Assembly: GCA_045807745.1 (NCBI GenBank)
Contig: JBJMGT010000031.1
Coordinates: forward strand, 87,050 to 151,049
DNA length: 64,000 nt
Source of the DNA: QHXQ01 sp045807745
GTDB lineage: Bacteria; Acidobacteriota; Blastocatellia; Pyrinomonadales; Pyrinomonadaceae
Direction: 5' to 3'
In this document: positions 26,332 through 35,005 of the stretch, piece by piece
Layout of the letters: every line of letters starts with the position of its first letter
How positions within the stretch are numbered: position 1 is the first letter of the stretch
Notes under the pieces: generated by a model
What the model was told of the DNA's origin: nothing
What the model saw: only the letters and a program-made list of their open reading frames with translations
Databases searched by the model: none
Position numbers and translations under genes: made by a program

Positions 26332-26853
26332 TCAGAACAGACCGAACCAACGTGTGGCGTTGAGCAGTTCGCCGCCCGCAAACGAGAGCAGGTTGGCGAC
26401 GACGATGACGGCGAAGTTGCGCAGCCAGCCCCGCGTACCTATCGTCAACTTGCGGCGGAAGGCTAGCCAGAACAGTGCGCACTCGGCGACGGGCGCGAAC
26501 GTCTCTGCCACGAGCAGATAGAGGCTGCGCGGCGACGAGGCGAAGACGATGGGCAGCACCAGCACGACAATCGGATAAGTGCAGGCTGTGAGCCACAGCC
26601 CGGCGAAGAGGCGTTGTTTGAAACTTAGTTGCTTGGTTAAGCCGATGAGCAGGGCGGGCGTCTCAAGCGCCACCGAGAGCAGATAACCGGCGGGCAGAAA
26701 GAGCCAAAGGTCGCGCGGCTGCGAGGTCGTTACCGTCGGCTCAAGTTGCATGTCGAAGCCGAACACAACGCGGCCGGCGAGGTGGATGAGCAGTAGCGGC
26801 CACAGGACATGCGCGGCTGCGGCAGCAAGCGAATATTTTTGCTTGAGTCTCAC
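26332..26853 (-). CDS. Polytopic membrane protein, function unknown
   Basis: A 173-residue protein with four or five hydrophobic spans, such as AAAAHVLWPLLLIHLAGRVV and FAVIVVANLLSFAGGELL. Its GTG start at 26853 overlaps the stop of the upstream membrane-protein gene by 4 bp, so the two are translationally coupled. I recognise no family. It is the last gene of a three-gene minus-strand cluster of envelope proteins. Confidence 0.7.
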   Translation of the reverse strand: MRLKQKYSLAAAAAHVLWPLLLIHLAGRVVFGFDMQLEPTVTTSQPRDLWLFLPAGYLLSVALETPALLIGLTKQLSFKQRLFAGLWLTACTYPIVVLVLPIVFASSPRSLYLLVAETFAPVAECALFWLAFRRKLTIGTRGWLRNFAVIVVANLLSFAGGELLNATRWFGLF

Positions 26854-27872
26854 AACAAGCGGATCAGAAACGGCGCTTCGGCTAAGACGTGCAGCATGGC
26901 GAAAGTGAAATAGAGATCGCGCGTCGTCGTATAGTTAACGGCGAAGCCGGCCCACAATGCCACTACAAGACAGACGCCGCACAACAGCGCCGCACGCACC
27001 ATGCGCGGCCAGCCTGTGCGATGAGTCGCCAGCGGAATCCTGTCTGTCCGCCACACGCCTGCGCCCAAGCCCACGAGCGGCAGCAGCACCAGCCACACAC
27101 CGTAATGAATCGTCTCCAACAGGACGTGCGTGGCGACGAGCAAGTGGCTCGACACGCCCGGCAGTAGCCCCGCGCCTGCGTGCTGTGCGATGCGCCATGA
27201 CAACGCATCGTCGGCGGGCAGATCGGGCGCGTGCGCGAGTTGCAGCCACATGAGCGCAAGCAGGAGCGGCAAGGCGGCGAGGCACAGGTGATAAGTCTTG
27301 CGCCACTGCGGGCGTGTGCGTTTGAGTTGGCGGTCGAGAAACCAGAGCGCGACGAGCGGATGCAGATAGACCAGCGCCAGACTAAACCCTACGGGCGCAG
27401 CCCAAGCACCTGCGCACAACAGAAACCCGCACGCAAACACCCAAGACCAATCGCGCCGTTGCGATTGTCGCCCACGCAAATAGACGAGCGCCGAGAGCCA
27501 CAGCAGCAACGACGTGTTCCACAACGCGATGCTCACCGTCCACGCCGTCTCATTCAAATACCACGACTGACCGAGCGCGTAGAGCAGCGCATACACGGTC
27601 GTCAGCATGGCCACGCCGCCGAAGGCCACCGTGTAAAAGAGTTTCGACCGCCCCCAGCGCACGGGCATGCGCGCGAGGAAGTAACGAAACTCGACGAGGT
27701 TGTGCGGGCCGGCGAACAGAAAGATGGTGGCGATGGAGAGTTGCAACGGCTGCCAGCTAATCAGGAGCGTGGCGACGAGACAGAAACTCAGACACGCAAC
27801 GGCAAAACGCGGCGCAAACGTCGCCGTGCGGCGCGCGCGTGTGAGTGTGAGTTGATCTGCGATCTGCTGCAT
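26850..27872 (-). CDS. Polytopic membrane protein, function unknown
   Basis: A 340-residue protein with about nine membrane spans. ATG at 27872 is chosen because AAGG precedes it and it lies 10 bp after the upstream gene's stop. A motif FAGPHNLVEFRYFLARMPVRWG near residue 55 contains a His and charged residues between spans and looks like a conserved core. I recall similar stretches in unannotated acidobacterial proteins but no function. It sits between a signal-peptide protein and a smaller membrane protein in one operon. Confidence 0.7.
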   Translation of the reverse strand: MQQIADQLTLTRARRTATFAPRFAVACLSFCLVATLLISWQPLQLSIATIFLFAGPHNLVEFRYFLARMPVRWGRSKLFYTVAFGGVAMLTTVYALLYALGQSWYLNETAWTVSIALWNTSLLLWLSALVYLRGRQSQRRDWSWVFACGFLLCAGAWAAPVGFSLALVYLHPLVALWFLDRQLKRTRPQWRKTYHLCLAALPLLLALMWLQLAHAPDLPADDALSWRIAQHAGAGLLPGVSSHLLVATHVLLETIHYGVWLVLLPLVGLGAGVWRTDRIPLATHRTGWPRMVRAALLCGVCLVVALWAGFAVNYTTTRDLYFTFAMLHVLAEAPFLIRLL

Positions 27873-27882
27873 CAGAGTCGCC

Positions 27883-28482
27883 TTACTCTTCGCCGTCCTT
27901 GTTTTCTTTACCGCGCGGCAGTTCGAGTACGATCTGGTTGTAGTCGTTGTCGGTGAACTCGACTTTGACTTGACCATAGACGCCGTAGGGCTGCGCGCCG
28001 GGGACGAGAATCTGCGAGGTCAACGAGCGCGCGATGGGCGGCGGGCCGGCGTTGGCGTGAACGAGGCCGGCGGTCGCGCCGCCACACAGGGCCACGAATA
28101 CCACGCCAAGCGCGCCTTGCGTCAACCTGCTCGTGCCTTTGCGCCCGCGCACCAACCACACGCCGCCGAACGCGAAAGCTAATGACAGAAAGATGCCCGC
28201 CATAACGGTCTGCGCGCCGCCGAGGGCCGAGAAGCGTGTGCCTGCGGCCGGCGCGCTTGTGCCGTCCAATTCCGCACGCATCTGTTGCCACACGGCGCGC
28301 GGGATGAGCAGCCGCGCCTCGGTCGCTTTAAAGTTCGTCTGAATGTGCATCGACGTTGTGATCTGCGCGTCCTTCGCCGGTTTGTGCCCGTCGTCGCGGG
28401 GCTTGGGCACGTCTGCGCGCGCGGACGCGAGCATGACGAGCAGGAGTGCGGCGAGTGTGCAACTTTTGCTTAAGCGGTTCAT
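27883..28482 (-). CDS. Signal-peptide membrane protein, function unknown
   Basis: A 199-residue protein. Signal peptide at residues 1-23 (LAALLLVMLASARA), then a polar region, two hydrophobic spans at about 93-111 and 121-140, and a polar C-terminus ending PRGKENKDGEE. ATG at 28482 follows AGGAGG. It heads the three-gene operon whose other two products are polytopic membrane proteins. No family recognised; a small envelope complex is plausible. Confidence 0.65.
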   Translation of the reverse strand: MNRLSKSCTLAALLLVMLASARADVPKPRDDGHKPAKDAQITTSMHIQTNFKATEARLLIPRAVWQQMRAELDGTSAPAAGTRFSALGGAQTVMAGIFLSLAFAFGGVWLVRGRKGTSRLTQGALGVVFVALCGGATAGLVHANAGPPPIARSLTSQILVPGAQPYGVYGQVKVEFTDNDYNQIVLELPRGKENKDGEE

Positions 28483-28829
28483 CGTTTCAGCCTCCTAAAG
28501 TTTAGTAGCCATAAGTGTCTGGCGCGGCGCGAGCTTACCCGACAGCCGGACGGACTTAGGCAGAGCGGCAAGCGCGCGCATTGTAGAACTTCTAGCCCGC
28601 AGTTGGAACAGCGACTCGACGCTGTTTCTACGCGCGCCGGGTGCTGGGCGGTTTGCGTGTTGTGCGAACAGCAGACCGCCCCCGCGCATCTGCCGCCGCT
28701 TTAGTGTGCGTAGCACTTGAACGTATAATCGGCAAAATCTTTCATACCCGGCGTGGAGATTTTAGTATAAGCTGACAGCGCACTCCCGAATTGGCATCTG
28801 TCACCTGTTTAAGATCGGTGTCCGTTATC

Positions 28830-28835
28830 TATAAT
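28830..28835 (+). promoter_or_regulatory. Candidate -10 box upstream of the kinase-helicase gene
   Basis: TATAAT lies 107 bp before the ATG at 28943, with only a poor -35 candidate upstream. The 460-bp divergent gap 28483-28942 contains no gene I can support and no long dyad. Confidence 0.3.
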
Positions 28836-28942
28836 TGAGCGCACGCGGCACGCGCTCGACGGGCGCGAGTTGTGTTTTAACTTGCGCTTTGCAGCGCGCC
28901 ACCCGGCGCGCGCAGCACGTTCGGCAGTCTCAATTGCGGGTC

Positions 28943-31822
28943 ATGATTAAAGCCGGCACGTTTATCGCACACTATCGCATCATCGAGCCGCTGGGCGCGG
29001 GCGGGATGGGCGCGGTCTATAAAGCGCGCGACGAGAAGCTCCAACGCGTAGTAGCGCTCAAAGTGCTGCCGCCCGACGCGCTCACACAGGAAGATCGCCG
29101 TCGCCGTTTCTTGCAGGAGGCGCGCGCCGCTTCCGCTTTGAACCATCCGCACATCCTCACCGTCTACGAGATCGGCGAAGCCGACGGCAAGCCCTATATG
29201 GCGATGGAATACATACAGGGCGAGACCTTGCGCCAACGAATCGCCGCACGCGCTCTGCTCATCAAGGACGTGTTAGACATCGCGTTACAGGTCGCCGAGG
29301 GCTTAGCCAAAGCGCATGAGCACGGCATCGTGCATCGCGATCTGAAGCCGGAGAACCTGATGGTGAACGGCGACGGCTACGCGAAGATTCTCGACTTCGG
29401 CTTGGCGAAACTCATCGCGCGGCGGCAACGCGCGCTCGCGGCCAACAGCACGGAGAAGACGCTGCTGCAAGTCAACACGCAGACCGGCACGATCATGGGC
29501 ACGATCAACTACATGTCGCCGGAGCAACTGCTGGGGCAGCGCGTCGACCGGCGCAGCGACATCTTCGCCTTCGGCATCGTGCTCTATGAGATGGCGACAG
29601 GACAGTGTCCGTTCGCCAACCAAAACAAGATTGACACGATGCACGCGATCCTGCATCAGGAACCAGCGCCGCCGCACACGATCAAGGCCGGGCTGCCGCT
29701 CGACTTGCAACGGATTCTCGCCAAGGCGCTGGCGAAAGCGCCGAAGGAGCGCTATCAGACAGTTAAAGAACTCGCGGCCGAGTTGCAGACGCTCAGACGC
29801 GACCTTGAACTGGGGCGCAACGCGGTCACGCTACCCAAAACCAAGCTCGTGCTCAAACGCGTGACGGCGTTGCCACGTGCGCCCCGCATTGATTATGAGC
29901 GCGAGTTGAACGAAGCGCAGTATCGCGCCGTGACGACGACCGAAGGTCCGCTCCTCATCGTCGCCGGCGCGGGCACGGGCAAGACGCGGACGCTCGTCTA
30001 TCGCGTCGCGCGTCTGATCGAAACAGGCGTCCGACCTGAATCGGTCTTGCTCCTGACCTTCACCCGGCGCGCGGCGACGAGCATGCTCACGCGCGCGGCG
30101 GCGCTCGCCGACGAACGCTGCCGGCGCGTCTCCGGCGGCACGTTCCACTCGCTCGGGCACGCCGTCCTGCGCAAACACGCCGAGTTGGCCGGCGTCCAAC
30201 GCACCTTCACCGTACTCGACCCAAGCGATACGGACGATCTGATCGACATGCTGCGCCGCCAGATGCGCTTCGCCGGCAAGGAGCGCCGCTTCCCGCGCAA
30301 ACGCACCATCTGCGCGATCTTCAGCATGGCGGTCAATAAGCTGCTCTCGCTGGAGGACGTGCTTAATCGGCACTACCCGCACTTCGCGGACTTGCGCCCC
30401 GAACTCGAAGAGTTAGCTAAAGCGTTTGAAACCTACAAGCGTACCAAGCACATGCTCACATACGACGACCTGCTCGTGCGTTTGCGGGAAGCGTTGGAGG
30501 CGAACGACGAATTGCGTGTGCGCCTCGCGGAGCAGTATCGCTACATCATGGTGGACGAGTATCAGGACACCAACCGGTTGCAGGCGCAGATCGTGCGTTT
30601 GATGACGCCGACGCACGACAACGTGGCCGTCGTCGGCGACGAGGCGCAATCGATCTACTCGTTTCGCGGCGCGAGTTTTAAGAACATGATGGAGTTTCCC
30701 ACCCTCTTTCCAGCCGCGCAGGTGATCAAGCTGGAAGAGAATTATCGAAGCACGCAGCCCGTGCTCGACGTGGCGAATGCGATCATTAGCGATGCGCCGG
30801 AAGGTTATGCGAAGCGTCTGTTCTCAAGCATGACTGAGGGGCCAGCGCCCTTGCTCGTCAGCGCACGCGACGAGAACGAGCAATCGCGTTTCATCGCCGA
30901 GCGCATCGCGGAGTTGCGCGCGGAGGGCGTGCCGCTCCAAGAGATCGCCGTGCTCTTTCGCGCCAGCTCGCACTCGTTCGATCTGGAGATCGAGTTGGGC
31001 AAACACGGCATTCCGTTTCGCAAGTTCGGCGGCATCAAGTTCGCCGAATCCGCGCACGTCAAAGACGCGCTCGCCTTCCTGCGCGTGGCGCTCAACCCGG
31101 CGGACACGCTCGCGTGGTTTCGCACACTCAAACTGATCGATCACATCGGCGATGCGACGGTCGAACAGATCATCGAGCATCTCGGCGTGGAGCGCAGAGA
31201 GTTTCGCACGACCAAGACGAAGGAGACTCTGTTCGGGCGGCTCAAGCAGTTTCCCGCGCGGGCCAGTTATCAAGCGCCGCTCGTCAAGCTGGCGCACGTA
31301 TTGCGCACCATCGTCGCGCAGAAATCGCCGCACGCGCAGTTGACCACCGTGCTGCGGCTCTACCGGCCGATCCTGAAAGATAAGTACGACGACTATCCGC
31401 GCCGGCAGCGCGACCTGGAACACCTGCAAGCAATCGCCAAACGTTATCAGAGCGCCGCCGAGTTGCTGGCGGATGTGGCGCTCGATCCTTCGGATGCCGC
31501 GCAGGTCGAGGTGCAAGCGCGCGGCGGCGGCTATGTCACACTCTCGACCGTCCATTCGGCGAAGGGTTTGGAGTGGGGCACGCTGTTCGTCATCTGGCTG
31601 ACCGATGGCTGGTTTCCTTCGGCGCGTTCATCGGACGAGTTTGAAGACTTGGAAGAGGAGCGCCGCCTACTCTACGTCGCCGCGACGCGCGCCAAGCAGC
31701 ATCTCTACTTCACCTACCCGCTCGGCGTCTATCGCGGCGGCGTGTCGGATGCGCTCCCCGTCGTCTCGCGTTTCCTCGATCCGATCCCCGCCACGATCCT
31801 CGCGCGCGCGACGCTGCAATAG
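28943..31822 (+). CDS. Ser/Thr protein kinase fused to a UvrD/PcrA-like DNA helicase
   Basis: A 959-residue protein read without interruption. Residues about 10-275 form a complete Ser/Thr kinase: glycine loop GAGGMGAVY, Lys40, HRDLKPENLM (Asp133), DFG at 151-153, MSPEQ and a closing RYQTVKELA. After a 45-residue linker a superfamily 1A helicase begins: Q-motif LNEAQYRAV, Walker A AGAGTGKTRT (341-350), DEYQD from 538, VGDEAQSIYSFRGA, EENYRS, STVHSAKGLEW and RRLLYVAATRAK, so all helicase motifs look intact. ATG at 28943 is chosen because the kinase domain opens there. The helicase would unwind DNA in repair or replication. The kinase half is normally a separate sensor protein, so this is a notable fusion. 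No signal peptide or membrane span is seen. Confidence 0.9.
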   Translation: MIKAGTFIAHYRIIEPLGAGGMGAVYKARDEKLQRVVALKVLPPDALTQEDRRRRFLQEARAASALNHPHILTVYEIGEADGKPYMAMEYIQGETLRQRIAARALLIKDVLDIALQVAEGLAKAHEHGIVHRDLKPENLMVNGDGYAKILDFGLAKLIARRQRALAANSTEKTLLQVNTQTGTIMGTINYMSPEQLLGQRVDRRSDIFAFGIVLYEMATGQCPFANQNKIDTMHAILHQEPAPPHTIKAGLPLDLQRILAKALAKAPKERYQTVKELAAELQTLRRDLELGRNAVTLPKTKLVLKRVTALPRAPRIDYERELNEAQYRAVTTTEGPLLIVAGAGTGKTRTLVYRVARLIETGVRPESVLLLTFTRRAATSMLTRAAALADERCRRVSGGTFHSLGHAVLRKHAELAGVQRTFTVLDPSDTDDLIDMLRRQMRFAGKERRFPRKRTICAIFSMAVNKLLSLEDVLNRHYPHFADLRPELEELAKAFETYKRTKHMLTYDDLLVRLREALEANDELRVRLAEQYRYIMVDEYQDTNRLQAQIVRLMTPTHDNVAVVGDEAQSIYSFRGASFKNMMEFPTLFPAAQVIKLEENYRSTQPVLDVANAIISDAPEGYAKRLFSSMTEGPAPLLVSARDENEQSRFIAERIAELRAEGVPLQEIAVLFRASSHSFDLEIELGKHGIPFRKFGGIKFAESAHVKDALAFLRVALNPADTLAWFRTLKLIDHIGDATVEQIIEHLGVERREFRTTKTKETLFGRLKQFPARASYQAPLVKLAHVLRTIVAQKSPHAQLTTVLRLYRPILKDKYDDYPRRQRDLEHLQAIAKRYQSAAELLADVALDPSDAAQVEVQARGGGYVTLSTVHSAKGLEWGTLFVIWLTDGWFPSARSSDEFEDLEEERRLLYVAATRAKQHLYFTYPLGVYRGGVSDALPVVSRFLDPIPATILARATLQ

Positions 31823-31940
31823 GTCAGTACCGCCTGCGGTAGCGGGCGGGTCAGATAAAGGATGAAGGATGAATAAGAAATTGTTTCTTTCATCCTTCAT
31901 CCCTTCGCGCACCCGCCCGCTTGCAGCAGGCGGTACTGAC
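31823..31940. repeat. Long dyad repeat, family A, between convergent genes
   Basis: Imperfect inverted arms at 31823-31851 and 31911-31940 open GTCAGTACCGCC and close GGCGGTACTGAC. A nested dyad built on AAAGGATGAAGGATGAA lies between them. The same family occurs at 51745-51819. Both copies sit between convergent genes, where they could act as two-way terminators. Confidence 0.85.
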
Positions 31941-31952
31941 AAAGTCCCTTGC

Positions 31953-33482
31953 TTACTCGCTCTTGTTGTGCTGCGCGTTACCGCCCCACGCGTACCAGCC
32001 GTCGGCGTCCTTATCACCGGTCTTGAGACAGATGAGCAAGCCGTTCGACGTGCCCGCGTAGACGTTGCCGGCGGCGAGCGCCGGTTGGAACGTCATCGGT
32101 TGGTTGAAGGCGTAGATGAACTGCGGCGTGCCGTCCTGCTGGCTGACCGAGATCAGATGACCGAGCAGGCTAGCGAGATACATGTTCGCTTCGCCGAGCG
32201 CGGGCGGCGAAAAGACCTGTGCCTGTTGCGCTATCTCTTTGCTTTTTACTTCGGCGCGCCACGCAATCTCACCATCGGCCGACTTGATCGAATTGAGAAA
32301 ACGACCTTGCGCGTTGACGACGCGCCCACGTTTGACCGCTGCGCGCGAGCCTTGATAAGCCCAACCGCCCGCGACTGTATTGACGCCGACGTGCGTGTTC
32401 GCCTCATTGAGCTTGGCCGCTTCCGGCGCAGCGCCGCCAAAGCCGACCGATGCATCAAGCGCCGCCTGCGCTGCCGGTTGCAGCGCCACACCGCCGCCTT
32501 TGTTCACGCCGAGATAATCGGCCGGCTCGCCCGCGATCAATTTCGCGTCGCGCTCGTTGCCGCGCGCCGCGTCCACGCGCTTCAAGCCTTCGTAATCGTC
32601 CGTCCCGCGCCGCTCCTTCTGCGTAATGATCACTTGATTGCCCGCGATGACGGGCGCGCTCGTGCTCTGATTCTCTTTGCGCCACACGACTGCGCCGTCA
32701 GTTAGCTTGAGCGCGAACGACGTCCCGTCGAAACAGGTGAGATAAACTTTGTCGCCGGAGATAACCGGCGCTGAGATCACATCGGCCGAGATGTCCTGCT
32801 GCCAGATGTGCCGGCCCGTGCGCAGGTCTGCGCACAACAGCCGGTGACTGGTGCGCCCCTTGTGCCCGCGCTGCCCCGCCGGATAAGCGATGTAGAGTCG
32901 CCCGTTCGCAATCGCCGGCTGGCTCATCAGCGGATCGCCCAGCCACTCTTGCCACGCGAGCTTGCCGGTCTGCGCGTTCACGACGATGACCGTACAACTC
33001 TCCGTGTTGAAAGCGACGTAGCCGCCTTCGGCGACCGCTGCGGTCGGGCCGTCGTCCGAAGTGTGCACCTTCCAGCGTAGCGCACCTGTGCGTGCGTCAA
33101 AGGCGTAGAACTCGTTCGAGCCGTAGCCGCCACCGACGAAGATTAGCCCGGCCGCGTAAGCAGGCGTGGCGATGGGGCGCTCGCCGGGGATGCGCAGCGC
33201 CCAACCCTCTTTGCCGTCTGAGGTCTTGAACGCGACCGGCCGCAAGTCGTGCTGAAACGTCGGCAGGTTGACCGCGACGGCGCGGTCGAGATCGATCTGA
33301 ATTTGCTTCGGCGCTGCCGGCTTATTAGTCTGTCTATTGGCTGGGTGTTCTTGTGCTGCACTCGGCTTGCGATGCACGGGTGAAGCGGGCGACAGCAGTG
33401 CGGCCCAGAGTGCGACGACGGCGCAGGTCATGAGCGCTGCGCCGACGAACAAGAGTCTGCGATTGTGTTGTTGCTTGTGCAT
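31953..33482 (-). CDS. PQQ-repeat (BamB-like) beta-propeller protein, membrane-anchored
   Basis: A 509-residue protein. ATG at 33482 follows GGAGG; the longer frame is not needed. A single hydrophobic segment near residues 11-30 (LLFVGAALMTCAVVALWAAL) is a signal anchor. The rest is repeated PQQ-type blades: FYAFDARTGALRWKVH, VIVVNAQTGKLAWQEW, RLLCADLRTGRHIWQQD, SFALKLTDGAVVWRKE. Such propellers serve as scaffolds (BamB in outer-membrane assembly) or as quinoprotein dehydrogenases. I see no quinone-site signature, so a scaffold role is more likely. It is convergent with the kinase-helicase gene. Confidence 0.8.
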   Translation of the reverse strand: MHKQQHNRRLLFVGAALMTCAVVALWAALLSPASPVHRKPSAAQEHPANRQTNKPAAPKQIQIDLDRAVAVNLPTFQHDLRPVAFKTSDGKEGWALRIPGERPIATPAYAAGLIFVGGGYGSNEFYAFDARTGALRWKVHTSDDGPTAAVAEGGYVAFNTESCTVIVVNAQTGKLAWQEWLGDPLMSQPAIANGRLYIAYPAGQRGHKGRTSHRLLCADLRTGRHIWQQDISADVISAPVISGDKVYLTCFDGTSFALKLTDGAVVWRKENQSTSAPVIAGNQVIITQKERRGTDDYEGLKRVDAARGNERDAKLIAGEPADYLGVNKGGGVALQPAAQAALDASVGFGGAAPEAAKLNEANTHVGVNTVAGGWAYQGSRAAVKRGRVVNAQGRFLNSIKSADGEIAWRAEVKSKEIAQQAQVFSPPALGEANMYLASLLGHLISVSQQDGTPQFIYAFNQPMTFQPALAAGNVYAGTSNGLLICLKTGDKDADGWYAWGGNAQHNKSE

Positions 33483-33685
33483 GACATTCCTCCACGGCCC
33501 GTGGGGGAGACACACCGGCCCTCTTGCTTGGTTGAATTGAAGAACGCGCGAGGCCTACGTCGTTAGAATGTCGGCGGCGAGAAAACTTGCAGCACGGCTT
33601 TTCCCTTTGCCCTGCTTTCGTGCTAACTTTTCTACTTTCATCTTGGCAGCGCAAAAACGGGCTGCGCGGGCAGTAGGACGGCAGC

Positions 33686-34222
33686 ATGATTCGACCCTTT
33701 CGCGGCAAGCACCCGCAGATACACTCGTCGGCTTATATCGCCGAGACCGCCGTCATCATCGGCGACGTGGAGATCGGTGCACAGTCCTCCGTCTGGTTCG
33801 GCGCGGTTGTGCGCGGCGACTGCTACTACATACGCATCGGCGCGCGCACCAACATACAGGACGGCACGGTCATACACGTGACCAACGGCACGCACGCGAC
33901 CATTCTCGAAGACGAAGTCACGGTCGGGCACAACGTCACACTGCACGGCTGCCACGTCGAGCGCGGCTGTCTCATCGGCATGGGTTCAATCGTCATGGAC
34001 GACGTGCGCGTCGGCGCGCAGTCGCTCGTCGCCGCGGGCGCACTCGTCGCGCCCGGCACACAGATTCCGCCGCGCTCGCTCGTCATCGGCGTGCCCGCAA
34101 AGGTCAAACGCCCGCTCACCGACGAAGAGGTCGCAGGCTTAGCTCAGTATTGGCAGAACTACATAGAGTACACGAAGCAGTACAGGGCGGAGACCCAGCC
34201 GGCGGCCGCGGGCGAGCGGTGA
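33686..34222 (+). CDS. Gamma-carbonic-anhydrase-like hexapeptide-repeat protein
   Basis: A 178-residue left-handed beta-helix protein with a run of hexapeptide turns (AVIIGDVEIGAQSSVWFGAVVRGD, IRIGARTNIQDGTVIH). Histidines in GHNVTLHGC and in TVIHVTN correspond to the metal ligands of the gamma-carbonic anhydrase/YrdA group. Members bind zinc, and only some show carbonic anhydrase activity. It is cytoplasmic, with ATG at 33686 after AGGA. The PagL-like gene follows 25 bp downstream on the same strand. Confidence 0.88.
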   Translation: MIRPFRGKHPQIHSSAYIAETAVIIGDVEIGAQSSVWFGAVVRGDCYYIRIGARTNIQDGTVIHVTNGTHATILEDEVTVGHNVTLHGCHVERGCLIGMGSIVMDDVRVGAQSLVAAGALVAPGTQIPPRSLVIGVPAKVKRPLTDEEVAGLAQYWQNYIEYTKQYRAETQPAAAGER

Positions 34223-34247
34223 GGTCTCTGCGTTCAAGGGGAAGCGG

Positions 34248-34937
34248 ATGTTGAGGCATTGTCGGATCATCGTTACCTTGCTCGTGATCGCCGCGGGCGC
34301 GTCCGTGGCGGCGGCACAGAGTGGCGCGGGTCGTGGGCCGGAGGGTCTGACGCGCGGGCTGAACGAGTTCGGCGCATGGGGCGGGGTGGCGCTGTTCGAC
34401 TCGCTGAACTTGATCGGGAGTGAGGAAGAGAAGAGCGCGCGAATCGGCCTCGCCGCGTTGCGCTACGCGCGCGTGCTCGCGGCAGGTCACGGCCTCGCCT
34501 TCAAGTACACCGTTGATGGCGTGCCGCTCGCGCTCCTGCGTTACGACCGCGTCAGGTTCGTGCCGACGGCGACGCCAAACGTCTTCCGCCTAGCGCAGGA
34601 ACGCACGACTGTCTATGGCGCGGGGCTTGCGCCCATTGGGCTGCAACTCAACTTCCGGCGGCGGCGACGCGTACAGCCGTTCGCGGGCGGGAGCGTCGGC
34701 TTCCTCTACTTCCGCGAGCCTGTGCCGGACGAGCGCAGCATCGTCGAGCCGAACCGGCGCGGCGCACACTTCAACTACACGGCCGAGTTCGGCGGCGGCG
34801 TGCAGTTGTTGACCAAGGCGCGGCGGGCCTACACCTTCGGCTACAAGTACCATCATCTGTCGAACTGGTTTCACGCGCCGATCAACCCCGGCTTCGACTC
34901 GAACCTGTTCTACGCGGGCTTTTCCGTCTTCAAGTGA
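34248..34937 (+). CDS. PagL-like outer-membrane acyloxyacyl hydrolase
   Basis: A 229-residue protein with a signal peptide (RIIVTLLVIAAGASVAAAQ) and a beta-barrel pattern. The C-terminus has the PagL active-site segment: His-Ser in YKYHHLSNWF followed by NPGFDSNLFYAGFSVF. In the family the His-Ser pair removes a 3-O acyl chain from lipid A in the outer membrane, changing how the cell surface is recognised. ATG at 34248, with AAGGGG upstream. Sequence similarity is limited to the motif region, so exact substrate is unsure. Confidence 0.75.
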   Translation: MLRHCRIIVTLLVIAAGASVAAAQSGAGRGPEGLTRGLNEFGAWGGVALFDSLNLIGSEEEKSARIGLAALRYARVLAAGHGLAFKYTVDGVPLALLRYDRVRFVPTATPNVFRLAQERTTVYGAGLAPIGLQLNFRRRRRVQPFAGGSVGFLYFREPVPDERSIVEPNRRGAHFNYTAEFGGGVQLLTKARRAYTFGYKYHHLSNWFHAPINPGFDSNLFYAGFSVFK

Positions 34938-35005
34938 GCGGCCTGTAAGTTAAACGCGTTTGCCGGACGACGGGCAGGCGGGTTGAAATTACTGTTACAC
35001 ACAAG

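Noticed and set aside
31869..32705. 278-codon plus-strand frame opposite the PQQ-repeat gene
   Set aside because: Starts inside a dyad repeat and then runs antisense to clear propeller repeats.
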